From Rathayibacter sp. VKM Ac-2879 (GTDB lineage: Bacteria > Actinomycetota > Actinomycetes > Actinomycetales > Microbacteriaceae): 64,000 nucleotides of DNA. Each line of letters begins with the position of its first letter. The stretch's first letter is position 1. The notes under the pieces are model-generated. The model saw only the letters and a list, made by a program, of their open reading frames with translations. It did not search any database and had not been told where the DNA came from. Shown piece by piece: positions 34,897-43,849 of this stretch. The stretch is taken from positions 62,001 through 126,000 of the forward strand of contig NZ_JADKSO010000005.1 of the NCBI RefSeq assembly GCF_015351245.1. The letters are read 5' to 3'. Position numbers and translations under genes: made by a program.

Positions 34897-35868
34897 GTGT
34901 CCCAGGCCGCCGACGTCTCCGTCGATTCGGAGGTGCGCGAGGTCCCGCGTCTCCTCTCCGTGCACGCCCACCCCGACGACGAGTCGAGCAAAGGCGCGTC
35001 GACGCTCGCCTCCTACGCCGATCGCGGCGCCCAGGTGATGGTCGTCTCGTGCACGGGGGGCGAGGCGGGCTCGATCCTCAACGAGGCGTTGGAGGCGCGC
35101 GCGCACGCCGAGCGCGACATCGCGGGCCTGCGCCGCAGCGAGATGGCCGCGGCGCAGGAAGTGCTCCGCGTGGAGCACACCTGGCTGGGCTTCGTCGACT
35201 CCGGGATGCCCGAGGACGGCGCGGTGGACGCCTCCTCGTTCGCGGGCCTGCCGCTCGCGACCGCCGCCGCGCCGCTCGTGCGACTGGTACGCCGATTCCG
35301 TCCGCACGTGATCGTCAGCTATGACGAGAACGGCGGCTACCCCCACCCCGACCACATCCGCGCCCATCAGGTCGCCGTCGAGGCGTTCCGCGCCGCCGGG
35401 TCGAGCGAGGAGTATCCCGGCCTCGGCGAGCCATGGAGCGTCTCGAAGCTCTACTACGACCGCGTGTTCAGCTCGCAAAAACTGCGCGCGATCGCCGACT
35501 ATCTGCGCTCGCGCGATCCGGAGGACCCGCTGCTGGCGACCTTCGAGGAGATGCGGCGCTGGAACGACGACACTCCGTACCTCGCTACCACGCGCATCGT
35601 CATCTCGGGCTTCCACGACCGTCGTGATGCGGCCCTGAGGGCGCATGCGAGCCAGGTCGCGCCGGACAGTGCCTTCTTCTTCCTCCCGCACGAGGCCATC
35701 GACGCGGCCTGGCCGACCGACGACTTTCAGCTCGTCGAGAGCCGCGTGGAGGCGCCGATCCCCGAGACCGAGCTGTTCGCGGGCATTCCGGTCGCCGAGC
35801 TCGCCCCCGCTCCCGTGGTCCCGCTGATCCCTGCCGAACCCGCGCGCCCGACCGGAGCGTCCGCGTGA
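34897..35868 (+). CDS. mca: Mycothiol S-conjugate amidase
   Basis: 323-aa zinc amidase of the LmbE/PIG-L family. It cleaves mycothiol conjugates to release mercapturic acids for export, part of thiol-based detoxification. The zinc motif AHPDDESSKG is near the N-terminus and the third ligand region is GGYPHPDHIRAHQVAVEAF. Compared with MshB, the fill between them (GGEAGSILNEALEARAHAER) and the location beside greA favour Mca. It fits with the RsrA/SigH redox system at the window start. Stop overlaps the next gene (GTGA). Confidence 0.9.
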   Translation: MSQAADVSVDSEVREVPRLLSVHAHPDDESSKGASTLASYADRGAQVMVVSCTGGEAGSILNEALEARAHAERDIAGLRRSEMAAAQEVLRVEHTWLGFVDSGMPEDGAVDASSFAGLPLATAAAPLVRLVRRFRPHVIVSYDENGGYPHPDHIRAHQVAVEAFRAAGSSEEYPGLGEPWSVSKLYYDRVFSSQKLRAIADYLRSRDPEDPLLATFEEMRRWNDDTPYLATTRIVISGFHDRRDAALRAHASQVAPDSAFFFLPHEAIDAAWPTDDFQLVESRVEAPIPETELFAGIPVAELAPAPVVPLIPAEPARPTGASA

Positions 35869-36155
35869 TCGCGCTCCTGGTCGACGGCGCCCGCGCAGCC
35901 GCGATGCACGCCGCCACCTCCGTGCCGGCCCCGGGGCCCGACTTCAACGAGGACACGGTGACACCGGGCCTGTTCGGCTTCGTCACGATGCTCGTCATCG
36001 CCGTCGCCGTCGTCCTGCTGGCCGTCGACATGGTGCGACGGGTCCGCCGCACCACGTACCGTGCGCAAGTGACCGAGCGTCTCGACGCTGAGGAGGCCCA
36101 GCGAGCCGAGGAGCAGCGGGCCGAGGAACAGGGTCGGACTCAGCCTCCGTTGTAG
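35865..36155 (+). CDS. Small single-span membrane protein linked to mca
   Basis: 96-aa protein with one central helix (GLFGFVTMLVIAVAVVLLAV), a short outside N-terminus, and a cytoplasmic coiled-coil-like tail rich in Glu/Arg/Ala. Translationally coupled to mca by GTGA overlap; a similar small membrane protein follows mca in mycobacteria. Function unknown. Its last 16 bases overlap, tail to tail, the convergent hemolysin III gene. Confidence 0.75.
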   Translation: MIALLVDGARAAAMHAATSVPAPGPDFNEDTVTPGLFGFVTMLVIAVAVVLLAVDMVRRVRRTTYRAQVTERLDAEEAQRAEEQRAEEQGRTQPPL

Positions 36156-36910
36156 GAGGGGTGGAGGCAGACGAGCAGCGCGGCCGTCCAGTGGCAGAGG
36201 AACGCGACGGCCGTGAGCGCGTGGAAGATCTCGTGGAAGCCGAAGACCCCCGGAACCGGGTTCGGCTTCTTGATCCCGTAGATCACGGCTCCCGCGGTGT
36301 AGCAGAGTCCACCGACGATGACGAGCACCATCATCGCCGCGCTCGCCTCGAACAGCGGGCCGAGGTACATCACCGCGGCCCAGCCCAGCAGAAGGTAGAG
36401 GGGCACGTAGAGCCAGCGCGGCGCCGAGATCCAGAAGACGCGGAACCCGATCCCGAGCAGCGCACCCGCCCAGACCAGGACGAGGAGCAACGTGCCCTGT
36501 GCCGGAGGCAGGGCGAGGACGGCGAGAGGGGTGTAGGTCCCCGCGATCAACAGGAAGATGTTGGCGTGATCGATCCGCTTGAGGACAAGCTTCGTCCGCG
36601 GAGTCCACGTGAAGCGGTGGTAGAGCGCGGAGTTGCCGAACAGCAGCAGCGATGACGTCGCGAAAACGGCCGCCGCCGCCTTCGCGGGAGCTCCGTCGGC
36701 CAAGACGATCAGCACGACGCCAGCGATGAGCGCGAACGGGAAAAGGCCGGCGTGGATCCAGCCGCGCCAGGTCGGCGGGGCCTCGGCGGCGGGACCGTGC
36801 TCGATCTCGTCCTCGAGCAGCGGGAGACTCGGCAGCGCCTCCGTCGCGCCGCGCTCCGCCTCGGCTTCGGCGGAGGGGTCGGAGGAGGAGGGAGTGGGCC
36901 GGGCGCTCAT
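36140..36910 (-). CDS. Hemolysin III/PAQR-family membrane protein
   Basis: 256-aa protein with seven hydrophobic helices and the zinc-type histidines of the PAQR fold: NSALYHRFTW in the first loop and FHEIFHALTAVAFLCHW near the end. An acidic, Ser/Pro-rich N-terminal extension of about 50 residues is cytoplasmic. Members (TrhA) modulate membrane energetics/lipid homeostasis in bacteria; hemolysis is a historical name. A TAGTCT -10 box 7 nt upstream suggests a leaderless message. Its 3' end overlaps the convergent small membrane protein gene by 16 bases. Confidence 0.85.
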   Translation of the reverse strand: MSARPTPSSSDPSAEAEAERGATEALPSLPLLEDEIEHGPAAEAPPTWRGWIHAGLFPFALIAGVVLIVLADGAPAKAAAAVFATSSLLLFGNSALYHRFTWTPRTKLVLKRIDHANIFLLIAGTYTPLAVLALPPAQGTLLLVLVWAGALLGIGFRVFWISAPRWLYVPLYLLLGWAAVMYLGPLFEASAAMMVLVIVGGLCYTAGAVIYGIKKPNPVPGVFGFHEIFHALTAVAFLCHWTAALLVCLHPSYNGG

Positions 36911-36917
36911 GCGCCAC

Positions 36918-36923
36918 AGACTA
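36918..36923 (-). promoter_or_regulatory. -10 box of the hemolysin III gene (leaderless)
   Basis: TAGTCT on the minus strand, 7 nt before the ATG at 36910. Confidence 0.5.
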
Positions 36924-36986
36924 CGGCCCGCGGCTCGACGCGCGGAGTGGGGGATCGCCGCGCTCCGGCGCGCTCGCGCCGTCGGC

Positions 36987-36992
36987 TAGCGT
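36987..36992 (+). promoter_or_regulatory. -10 box of the cis-prenyl transferase gene (leaderless)
   Basis: TAGCGT, 6 nt before GTG 36999. It is divergent from the hemolysin III promoter, 63 nt away. Confidence 0.5.
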
Positions 36993-36998
36993 GTATCC

Positions 36999-37784
36999 GT
37001 GCCCAGACCCAGACTGCCCGCGGGGACGGACCTCCTGTACGGCGTCTACAAGAAACGCCTCCGCGCGAGTCTCGCGCCGGAGAGCCTTCCCCATCACGTC
37101 GCGATGATCATCGACGGAAACCGGCGCTGGGCGCGGCAGCGCGCGCTCGAGACCGCGGCCCACGGGCACCGGGCGGGTGCCGCGAAAGTGCACGAGTTCC
37201 TCCAGTGGTGCGATGAGCTCGGCGTGAGGCATGTGACGCTCTACCTGCTCTCGCAGGACAACCTCGTCGGTCGCGAGAGCTCCGAGCTGAGCGAGCTCGT
37301 CGCGATCATCGCGGACCTCGCCGAGGAGGTCGCGCAGCAGCCCGAGTGGCGTGTGCAGCACGTGGGCTCCGACGAAGGACTGCCCGCCGCGCTCGTGGCG
37401 GCGCTCGACGCGGCAGAGGAACGCACCGCCTCCCACACCGGCTTGCATGTCAACCTCGCGGTCGGATACGGCGGCCGACACGAGATCGCGCAGGCCGTGC
37501 GCAGCATCCTCGACGAGCACGGCAAGCGCGGCTCCTCGATCGAGGACGTCGCCGAACTGCTCACGCCCGAGCTGATCGGCGAGCATCTCTATACGAGCGG
37601 GCAACCGGATCCCGATCTGGTGATCCGCACCTCGGGAGAGCAGCGACTCTCGGACTTCATGCTCTGGCAGAGCGCACACAGCGAGTTCTACTTCATGGAG
37701 GCGCTCGGGCCGGACATCCGCGAGGTCGACTTCCTCCGGGCGCTCCGTGACTACGCAAGCCGCCACCGCCGCTTCGGCAGCTGA
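36999..37784 (+). CDS. uppS: Isoprenyl (cis-prenyl) transferase
   Basis: 261-aa Z-prenyl synthase that extends allylic diphosphates with isopentenyl diphosphate for the polyprenyl lipid carriers of the envelope. MIIDGNRRWARQRALE contains catalytic Asp39; other motifs are LYLLSQDNLVGR, the central NLAVGYGGRHEI, and DLVIRTSGEQRLSDFMLWQS. Actinobacteria often have two such genes. By position beside hemolysin III, this is the counterpart of the mycobacterial short-chain (Z-farnesyl) enzyme, but chain length cannot be deduced with confidence. It probably cooperates with ispH (48417) through the MEP pathway. Confidence 0.9.
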   Translation: MPRPRLPAGTDLLYGVYKKRLRASLAPESLPHHVAMIIDGNRRWARQRALETAAHGHRAGAAKVHEFLQWCDELGVRHVTLYLLSQDNLVGRESSELSELVAIIADLAEEVAQQPEWRVQHVGSDEGLPAALVAALDAAEERTASHTGLHVNLAVGYGGRHEIAQAVRSILDEHGKRGSSIEDVAELLTPELIGEHLYTSGQPDPDLVIRTSGEQRLSDFMLWQSAHSEFYFMEALGPDIREVDFLRALRDYASRHRRFGS

Positions 37785-37824
37785 CCCCGCGGCCCGTGCC
37801 GCGCCACCCCTCCGAGAGGCCGCA

Positions 37825-38976
37825 ATGAGCTCGATCGATGCGTCCACGCCGACTCCCGCGGGAGAGGCCGCGTTCCTCTCGACGTTCGGCGAGGAGCTGG
37901 GCTACCTCGACTACGGCCGGGTAGGGCCGATGTCGACGAGCGTCGCCGCCGAGCAGGAGTCGGCGACCCGACTCCTCCAGCGCGCGCGGGCCGCGACCCT
38001 TGACGAGCTGTTCCGTCAGGACGAACGGGTCCGGGAGGCGGTTGCCGCTCTGGCCCGCGTCCCCGCCGATCAGGTCGTCTTTCAGCCCACCACCTCGACA
38101 GGGCTGATGCACGTGCTCTTCGGGCTCTCGGGAGGAGTCCTGGTGTCGCCGGGCGAGTTCCCGAGCCTCCCGTTCGCGGTCGTCCGTGCCGCGCAGGCCA
38201 GGAGTGCGGTCGAGCCGCTGTGGCTGCGTGCCGAGCAGGGGCGGGTGACGCCGGAGGCGGTCCGCGCGCAGCTCACTCGGGAGGTGGCGGCCGTCGCCGT
38301 CAGTCTCGTCGACTCCCGAACCGGCTACCTGGTCGACGTCGCCGCGATCCGCGACGTGATCGGCGATCGGCTGCTCATCCTCGACGCCATCCAGGGTTTC
38401 GGAGTCGTCGATGCGCCGTACGAGCTCGCGGACGTCGTCGTTTCTGGCGGTCAGAAATGGGTACGCGCGGGCTGGGGGACCGGATTCCTGACGCTCAGCG
38501 AGCGCGGCCTCGCCCGCGTGTCGCCGGTGCTGTCGGGGTGGAGCGGAGCGGCGGACGCCGAGCCCTGGGACGCGGTGCCGCCTCCTCGGGGCGACGCGCA
38601 GGCCTTGAGCCTCAGCAAGCCCGACCCGATCGCGCAGGCGCGACTCGCCACCGCTCTCGAGGACATCGCGGCGGTCGGAGTCCCGACGATCGCCGCCCTC
38701 GTCGCGGAGCGTGTGGGCGCGATCATCGATCTCGCCGACGAGTTCGGTCTCGCCGTGGTCGGCTCGCGCGACGAGCGCGAGCGCGCGGGGCTGGTGGCGG
38801 TGGAGCCCGCGCCGGAGGAGCTCGCGCCCCTGGCCGCCTCCCTCGCCGCGCATGGAGTCACCGCTCGCCTGCGCCCGGGGACCGTGCGCTTCAGCGCGCA
38901 CGCGGGCACGACCGCGGAGACGCTCGCGCTCCTCCGCGCGGCCCTCACCTCGGCGGCCACGAGCGTCGCGTACTGA
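37825..38976 (+). CDS. Aminotransferase class V-fold PLP protein
   Basis: 383-aa fold-type I PLP enzyme. PLP lysine in VVVSGGQKWVRAGWGTGFL. Asp preceding it in LLILDAIQGFGVVDAPYELA contacts the pyridine nitrogen. VFQPTTSTGLMHVLFGLSGG is the phosphate-binding region. It resembles cysteine desulfurase/kynureninase-like class V proteins but lacks an obvious catalytic cysteine loop, so the reaction is undefined. ATG 37825 has a GAGAGG site 6-8 nt upstream; an in-frame start at 37747 inside uppS is less likely. Confidence 0.78.
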   Translation: MSSIDASTPTPAGEAAFLSTFGEELGYLDYGRVGPMSTSVAAEQESATRLLQRARAATLDELFRQDERVREAVAALARVPADQVVFQPTTSTGLMHVLFGLSGGVLVSPGEFPSLPFAVVRAAQARSAVEPLWLRAEQGRVTPEAVRAQLTREVAAVAVSLVDSRTGYLVDVAAIRDVIGDRLLILDAIQGFGVVDAPYELADVVVSGGQKWVRAGWGTGFLTLSERGLARVSPVLSGWSGAADAEPWDAVPPPRGDAQALSLSKPDPIAQARLATALEDIAAVGVPTIAALVAERVGAIIDLADEFGLAVVGSRDERERAGLVAVEPAPEELAPLAASLAAHGVTARLRPGTVRFSAHAGTTAETLALLRAALTSAATSVAY

Positions 38977-39189
38977 ACCTCGAGCGGTCGGGGCACCCGC
39001 CGTTCACACGTTGGTTACACGTTCGTAGCGGTCGGAAGCACACGGATGTCATTCGTGGGGTTAGGTTCGAGTCATCAGGTACAGCGCCTGGTCGAGACGG
39101 CCACACACGTACGGCTCGATATCGCGCAGACCACCGAAGGGAACTGCGCGGTGCGGCGACGCACCGATGGGGCCGGCTCGCAGCACGAG

Positions 39190-39209
39190 CCGGGGGCCTC
39201 CGCCCCCGG
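39190..39209 (+). promoter_or_regulatory. GC hairpin in the leader of the PhoH-like gene
   Basis: CCGGGGGC-CTCC-GCCCCCGG: perfect 8-bp stem, 4-nt loop, ending 5 nt before the GGAGAG ribosome site. It may affect translation start or mRNA stability. The 38977-39225 gap holds no other gene; TAGGTT at 39062 is only a weak -10 candidate. Confidence 0.4.
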
Positions 39210-39225
39210 GATGTGGAGAGTCGAC

Positions 39226-40608
39226 GTGAGCGTTCCCCAGAGCATGGATCCGCAGACCGGCGCCCAGGGCGGTGTGCACCGCCGGGTCCAGCACGGATCC
39301 TCGCAGTCCGCCGATCAAGTGCAGCGCACCTACGTCCTCGACACGTCGGTACTCCTGTCCGACCCGTCCTCGATGTTCCGCTTCGCGGAGCACGCCGTCG
39401 TCCTGCCGATCGTCGTGATCAGCGAACTCGAGGGCAAGCGCAACGATCCCGAGATCGGCTACTTCGCCCGTCAGGCGCTCCGCCATCTGGACGAGTTGCG
39501 GGTGCAGCACGAGCGTCTCGACTTCCCGATCACGGTGGGGCGCGGCGGGACCCTGCGGGTCGAGCTGAACCACTCGAACATGTCGATCCTCCCGAGCGGG
39601 CTGCAGATGGGCGACAACGACGCGCGGATCCTCGCGGTCGCGCTCAACCTGCAGAGCGAAGGCGCGGCCGTCACCGTCGTCTCCAAGGACATGCCGATGC
39701 GAGTGAAGGCCGCCTCCATCGGGCTCGCAGCCGAGGAGTACCTGGCCGAGCTTGCTCCCGAGTCGGGCTGGACGGGCATGGACGCGATCACGCTCTCGGG
39801 CGAGTCGATGAGCGAGCTCTACGACCGCGAGCGTTTGTTCACCGACGAGGTCGCGGCGATCCCCGTGAACACGGGCCTGGTCGTGCACTCCGATCGCGGC
39901 TCTGCGCTCGCCCGCGTCACGGGCAAGCGCCAGATCTCGCTCGTGCGGGGCGATAGGGACGTGTTCGGCCTGCATGGTCGATCGGCGGAGCAGCGCCTTG
40001 CGATCGACCTGCTCCTCGATCAGGAGGTGGGCATCGTCTCGCTCGGCGGTCGGGCCGGCACCGGCAAGTCGGCGCTCGCGCTGTGCGCGGGCTTGGAGGC
40101 AGTGCTCGAGAAGCGCCAGCACAAGAAGATCATGGTCTTCCGTCCGCTCTATGCGGTCGGCGGCCAAGACCTGGGCTTCCTGCCCGGCGACGCGGCCGAG
40201 AAGATGAATCCGTGGGCGCAAGCGGTGTTCGACACCCTCGGAGCGCTGGTCTCGCAGAACGTGCTCGACGAGGTGATCGAGCGCGGGATGCTCGAGGTGC
40301 TGCCGCTCACCCACATCCGGGGCCGTTCCCTCCACGACGCCTTCGTGATCGTCGACGAGGCGCAATCGCTCGAGCGCAACGTCCTGCTCACCGTGCTCTC
40401 GCGGGTCGGCCAGAACTCGCGTGTGGTGCTCACACACGACGTGGCGCAGCGCGACAACCTGCGTGTCGGTCGCCACGACGGAGTCGCCTCCGTCATCGAG
40501 ACGCTCAAGGGACATCCCCTGTTCGCGCACGTGACGCTCACTCGCTCCGAGCGTTCGGCGATCGCTGCGCTCGTGACCGAGATGCTCGAGTCGAACGAGC
40601 TGGCGTAG
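39226..40608 (+). CDS. PIN-PhoH fusion ATPase (PhoH2-like)
   Basis: 460-aa two-domain protein. The N-terminal PIN nuclease domain has [18 protein letters not shown] with the first acidic ligand near residue 40, then [21 protein letters not shown], and [12 protein letters not shown]. The C-terminal PhoH ATPase has Walker [14 protein letters not shown] (about residue 276) and Walker B FVIVDEAQ. The mycobacterial PhoH2 relative unwinds and cleaves RNA. A similar RNA helicase/RNase is the likely role here. The GTG start has GGAGAG 5 nt upstream; ATG 39211 in frame lacks one. Confidence 0.9.
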   Translation: MSVPQSMDPQTGAQGGVHRRVQHGSSQSADQVQRTYVLDTSVLLSDPSSMFRFAEHAVVLPIVVISELEGKRNDPEIGYFARQALRHLDELRVQHERLDFPITVGRGGTLRVELNHSNMSILPSGLQMGDNDARILAVALNLQSEGAAVTVVSKDMPMRVKAASIGLAAEEYLAELAPESGWTGMDAITLSGESMSELYDRERLFTDEVAAIPVNTGLVVHSDRGSALARVTGKRQISLVRGDRDVFGLHGRSAEQRLAIDLLLDQEVGIVSLGGRAGTGKSALALCAGLEAVLEKRQHKKIMVFRPLYAVGGQDLGFLPGDAAEKMNPWAQAVFDTLGALVSQNVLDEVIERGMLEVLPLTHIRGRSLHDAFVIVDEAQSLERNVLLTVLSRVGQNSRVVLTHDVAQRDNLRVGRHDGVASVIETLKGHPLFAHVTLTRSERSAIAALVTEMLESNELA

Positions 40609-40693
40609 GCGCTCCTCCGATCGCGCTCGGCTCGCGGGGACCGTCGATCCCCGCGAGCCGAGGGCCGGACGCGGTCTCGCGACTCGGGCGGCG

Positions 40694-40699
40694 TAACGT
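40694..40699 (+). promoter_or_regulatory. -10 box of the acyl-CoA dehydrogenase gene (leaderless)
   Basis: TAACGT, 7 nt before GTG 40707, supporting that start. Confidence 0.5.
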
Positions 40700-40706
40700 G
40701 GGCGCG

Positions 40707-41873
40707 GTGAGCATCCTCGACGACGCGCTCCTGGAGCGCTTCCGCACCCGCGCGGCCGACTACGACGAGCGCAACGCGTTCTTCACCGGAGACCTAGAGG
40801 AGCTGCGCTCGATCGGCTACCTGGCCCTCTTCGTCCCAGAGCGTCTCGGCGGCCCGGGTCTCGGACTCGAGCAGGTCGCCGCCGAGCTGACTCGTCTCGC
40901 GACTGCGGCTCCAGCCACGGCGCTCGGGATCACCATGCACCTCGTGTGGACCGGAGTGGCACGAGCGCTGCTCGAACGCGGTGACGCCTCCCTCGAGCAC
41001 GTGCTCGCCGACGCGGCGGCCGGCCACGTGTTCGCGTTCGGCAACAGCGAGCCGGGAAACGACCTCGTGCTCGCCGATTCGCTGACGCGCGCCGAACCGC
41101 TGCCCGGAGGCGGCTACCGCTTCACCGGCGTCAAGATCTCGACGTCGCTCGCTCCGGCCTGGACCAGGCTGGGAGTCTTCGGCCGAGACGACAGTGGGCC
41201 CGAGCCCCGCCTCGTCCATGGCTTCATCGATCGCGAGACGCCGGAGTCCCCCGTGGCGGGGCTGAGCGTCCGCGACGACTGGGACGCGCTCGGGATGCGG
41301 GCGACACAGAGCCGCACCACGGTGCTCGACGGGGTCGAGATCCCGGCCGAACGGATGTTCCGCGATCTGCCCGTCGGCCCTACGGCGGACCCGCTCGTGT
41401 TCGCGATCTTCGCCTGCTTCGAGCTGCTGATCTCCTCCGTCTACCTCGGCGTCGCCCAGCGCGCGCTGTCGCTCGCGGTGGAGGCGGCGCACCGGCGGAC
41501 CTCGCGGCGCGCGGGCGGTCGGCCGCTCGCGGAGGACCCCGATGTGCGCCGCCGGATCGCCGAGGCGGGCATCCTCCTCGACGGACTCGACGCGCCGCTG
41601 CGCGCCGCCGCAGCCGACGTCGACGCGCTCGTCGACCGAGGCGCGCGGTGGTTCCCCTTGCTCGTCGGCGTCAAGATCCGCACGACGGAGGCCGCGGTGC
41701 GCATCGTCGAGAGCGCCCTCCGGGTCGCGGGCGGCTCCGCCTATGCGCGCTCGTCAGAATTGGCCCGGCTCGCACGCGACGTGCTCGCGGGGCCGTTCCA
41801 TCCCTCCGACGACGTGTCGGCGCATGCGAATGTCGCCGCGTCGCTCCTCGGGCCGCTGCCGCCCCGCGACTGA
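40707..41873 (+). CDS. Acyl-CoA dehydrogenase family protein
   Basis: 388-aa flavoenzyme. N-terminal helical domain (YLALFVPERLGGPGLGLEQV), middle beta domain with FGNSEPGNDL and GYRFTGVKISTSLAPAWTRL, FAD/substrate region DDWDALGMRATQSRTTVLDG, and C-terminal four-helix domain. The usual catalytic Glu position is not identifiable by eye, so it could be a monooxygenase-like or oxidase member of the superfamily. Single gene. Confidence 0.82.
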   Translation: MSILDDALLERFRTRAADYDERNAFFTGDLEELRSIGYLALFVPERLGGPGLGLEQVAAELTRLATAAPATALGITMHLVWTGVARALLERGDASLEHVLADAAAGHVFAFGNSEPGNDLVLADSLTRAEPLPGGGYRFTGVKISTSLAPAWTRLGVFGRDDSGPEPRLVHGFIDRETPESPVAGLSVRDDWDALGMRATQSRTTVLDGVEIPAERMFRDLPVGPTADPLVFAIFACFELLISSVYLGVAQRALSLAVEAAHRRTSRRAGGRPLAEDPDVRRRIAEAGILLDGLDAPLRAAAADVDALVDRGARWFPLLVGVKIRTTEAAVRIVESALRVAGGSAYARSSELARLARDVLAGPFHPSDDVSAHANVAASLLGPLPPRD

Positions 41874-41961
41874 GCGTCTGATCCGGCGGGCGACCGAGAC
41901 CGCTGTCCTGCGGCGGCCGGTGTCCTGTGGACAACTTCTGCGCGCGGCCTCCCGCTCGGTC

Positions 41962-41967
41962 TAGGGT
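41962..41967 (+). promoter_or_regulatory. -10 box of the prepilin peptidase gene (leaderless)
   Basis: TAGGGT, 6 nt before ATG 41974. Confidence 0.5.
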
Positions 41968-41973
41968 CGCCGA

Positions 41974-42486
41974 ATGCCTCCTGTGTCCTGGCCCGACCGC
42001 GTCGCTATCGGCGGCGGCGGCGCGGCCCTCGCCGCCGTGGTCGTCGCGCGGCCGGTTCCGGGTCCGGCGGCGATCCTCGCCCTCCTCGTGGCCGTGGTGA
42101 CCGTCCCGCTCGTGCTGGCCGACGTGCGCGAGCGGCGCCTCCCGAACGCCCTCACCGGGGCGCTGCTCGTCGGAGCGGTCGCCGAGGCTCTCGGCTCGTT
42201 CGCGGCAGGGCGCCCGCCCAGCGGTGTCGTCGCGACGGTGGGAACGGCGCTCGCGCTCGGCGTGCTGCACGTGGCGGGGGGCCTGGGCTTGGGCGATGTG
42301 AAGCTCGGTGCGGCACTCGCGTGTCCGCTCGGGCTCGTGGATCCGCTCGGCGCGGCGTTCGCTCCGGCGTGTGCCTTCGTGCTCGCCGGATGCTGGGCGG
42401 TGCCCCTGCTGGTGCGCCGAGACCGGGGACGCGTGGCGTTCGGCCCCTTCCAGCTCGCGGCGTTCTGGATCGTCCTGCTCCTGTGA
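41974..42486 (+). CDS. A24-family prepilin peptidase (TadV/CpaA-like)
   Basis: 170-aa integral membrane aspartyl protease. Two catalytic aspartates are visible: Asp50 in VLADVRERRLPNAL and Asp108 in GLGLGDVKLGAALAC (the G-x-G-D motif). It lacks the N-terminal methyltransferase domain of full PilD, as do TadV/CpaA and archaeal FlaK types. Expected to process type IV/Tad pilin leader peptides. No pilin or pilus assembly gene lies nearby, so partners are elsewhere on the chromosome. Confidence 0.85.
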   Translation: MPPVSWPDRVAIGGGGAALAAVVVARPVPGPAAILALLVAVVTVPLVLADVRERRLPNALTGALLVGAVAEALGSFAAGRPPSGVVATVGTALALGVLHVAGGLGLGDVKLGAALACPLGLVDPLGAAFAPACAFVLAGCWAVPLLVRRDRGRVAFGPFQLAAFWIVLLL

Positions 42487-42570
42487 TCGGCGAACGCTGT
42501 GGCCCTCGAGGCACCGACGGTGTAGAACCGGAGGCGCGCAGGCCGAACGGCCGCGGAGAGGTCGGGAGCG

Positions 42571-43809
42571 ATGAGACCACCCGAACGCACCACCTGCGTG
42601 ATCGTCGGCGGCGGCCCCGCCGGGCTTGTACTCGGCCTGCTCCTCGCCCGTGGTGGGGTCGCGGTGACCGTGCTCGAGAAGCACGCCGACTTCCTCCGTG
42701 ACTTCCGAGGTGACACCGTCCACCCGACGACGCTCGGCCTGCTCGAGGACCTCGGCCTCGTCGAACGTCTCGACGCGATCCCGCACTCGAGGATCACCCA
42801 GGTCGTCGTTCCGGACCGCGACGGCACCGGCGTCGTCATGGCCGACTTCGGCCGGCTCCCGGTACGCCACCCCTACGTCGCGATGGTTCCGCAGTGGGAC
42901 CTACTCGAGCTGCTGGCCGACGCGGCCTCCCGGGAGCCCGGCTTCACGCTCCTGACCGAGCACGAGGTCGTCGGAGTCGTCCGCGAGGAAGGACGCGTGG
43001 TCGGCGTCGACTATCGCTCGCCGGAGGAGGAGGAGGGGCGGCTGCTCGCCGACCTCACCGTCGCTTGCGACGGGCGCTGGTCGGTCGTGCGACGAGCCGT
43101 GGGGCTGACGGCGCGCAGCATCCCGGTCGGCTTCGACGTGTGGTGGTACCGCGTCCCGACGCGTCGCCGAGCGGGCGAGTCGCTCCTCCCTCGACTGGGC
43201 GCGGGCACGGCCGCCATCGCGATTCCCCGCGAAGGCTATGTCCAGGTCGCGAGGCTGGGTCCCAAGGGCACAGACGCCGCGCTCCGCGCACGCGGCGTCG
43301 AGGCGTTCCGGGCGGAGGCGGCGGCGCTGCTCCCCGAGCTCGCCGAGGACCTCGACGCGGTCACGTCGATGGACGAGGTGAAGCACCTCGACGTGCGCGT
43401 CGACCGGCTCGAGCGCTGGCACCGGCCGGGCGTGCTCTGCCTCGGCGACGCCGCGCACGCGATGTCACCGGTCGGCGGAGTCGGGATCAACCTGGCCGTG
43501 CAGGACGCCGTCGCGGCGGGACGGCTGCTCGCGGGTCCTCTCCGCCGTGGCGTGCTCGCCGAGCCCGAGGGCGAACGCCTCCTCGCCCGGGTTCAGCGTC
43601 GGCGCGCGCTTCCCGCCACCCTCGTGCAGACGGCGCAGCGCGCGATGCACGCGCGGCTCATCATGCCGGCGCTGGCCGGCACCCTGGCGGGGCCGCCCGC
43701 AGGGATCGTCGCACTGATGCGCCGCCTCCCGGTGCTCACCCTGATCCCGGCGCTCGTCATCGGCATCGGGCCGCGGCCCGAGCGGGCGCCCGTGTGGGCG
43801 CGACGCTGA
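42571..43809 (+). CDS. FAD-dependent oxidoreductase (PHBH/UbiH-type monooxygenase)
   Basis: 412-aa class A flavoprotein monooxygenase-like enzyme. Rossmann motif VIVGGGPAGLVLGLLLARGG, DG-like motif LTVACDGRWSVVRRAVG, and the GD motif LCLGDAAHAMSPVGGVGIN. HADFLRDFRGDTVHPTTL is typical of the PheA/TfdB/RdmE group. The substrate is probably aromatic or polyketide-like, but no pathway genes are adjacent. GGTCGGGAG lies before the ATG. Converges with fumC. Confidence 0.85.
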   Translation: MRPPERTTCVIVGGGPAGLVLGLLLARGGVAVTVLEKHADFLRDFRGDTVHPTTLGLLEDLGLVERLDAIPHSRITQVVVPDRDGTGVVMADFGRLPVRHPYVAMVPQWDLLELLADAASREPGFTLLTEHEVVGVVREEGRVVGVDYRSPEEEEGRLLADLTVACDGRWSVVRRAVGLTARSIPVGFDVWWYRVPTRRRAGESLLPRLGAGTAAIAIPREGYVQVARLGPKGTDAALRARGVEAFRAEAAALLPELAEDLDAVTSMDEVKHLDVRVDRLERWHRPGVLCLGDAAHAMSPVGGVGINLAVQDAVAAGRLLAGPLRRGVLAEPEGERLLARVQRRRALPATLVQTAQRAMHARLIMPALAGTLAGPPAGIVALMRRLPVLTLIPALVIGIGPRPERAPVWARR

Positions 43810-43849
43810 CGGCGTCGTCGGAGCCTGCCCCGTCCGAGAGACGCTCGGA

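Noticed and set aside
39031-39067. SigR-type promoter (GGAA ... GTT) upstream of the PIN-PhoH gene
   Set aside because: Spacing of about 20-21 nt and imperfect boxes do not fit the ECF consensus.
38220-39956. 578-codon + strand open frame across the aminotransferase and PhoH genes
   Set aside because: Arg-rich low-complexity translation in a different frame from two well-supported genes.
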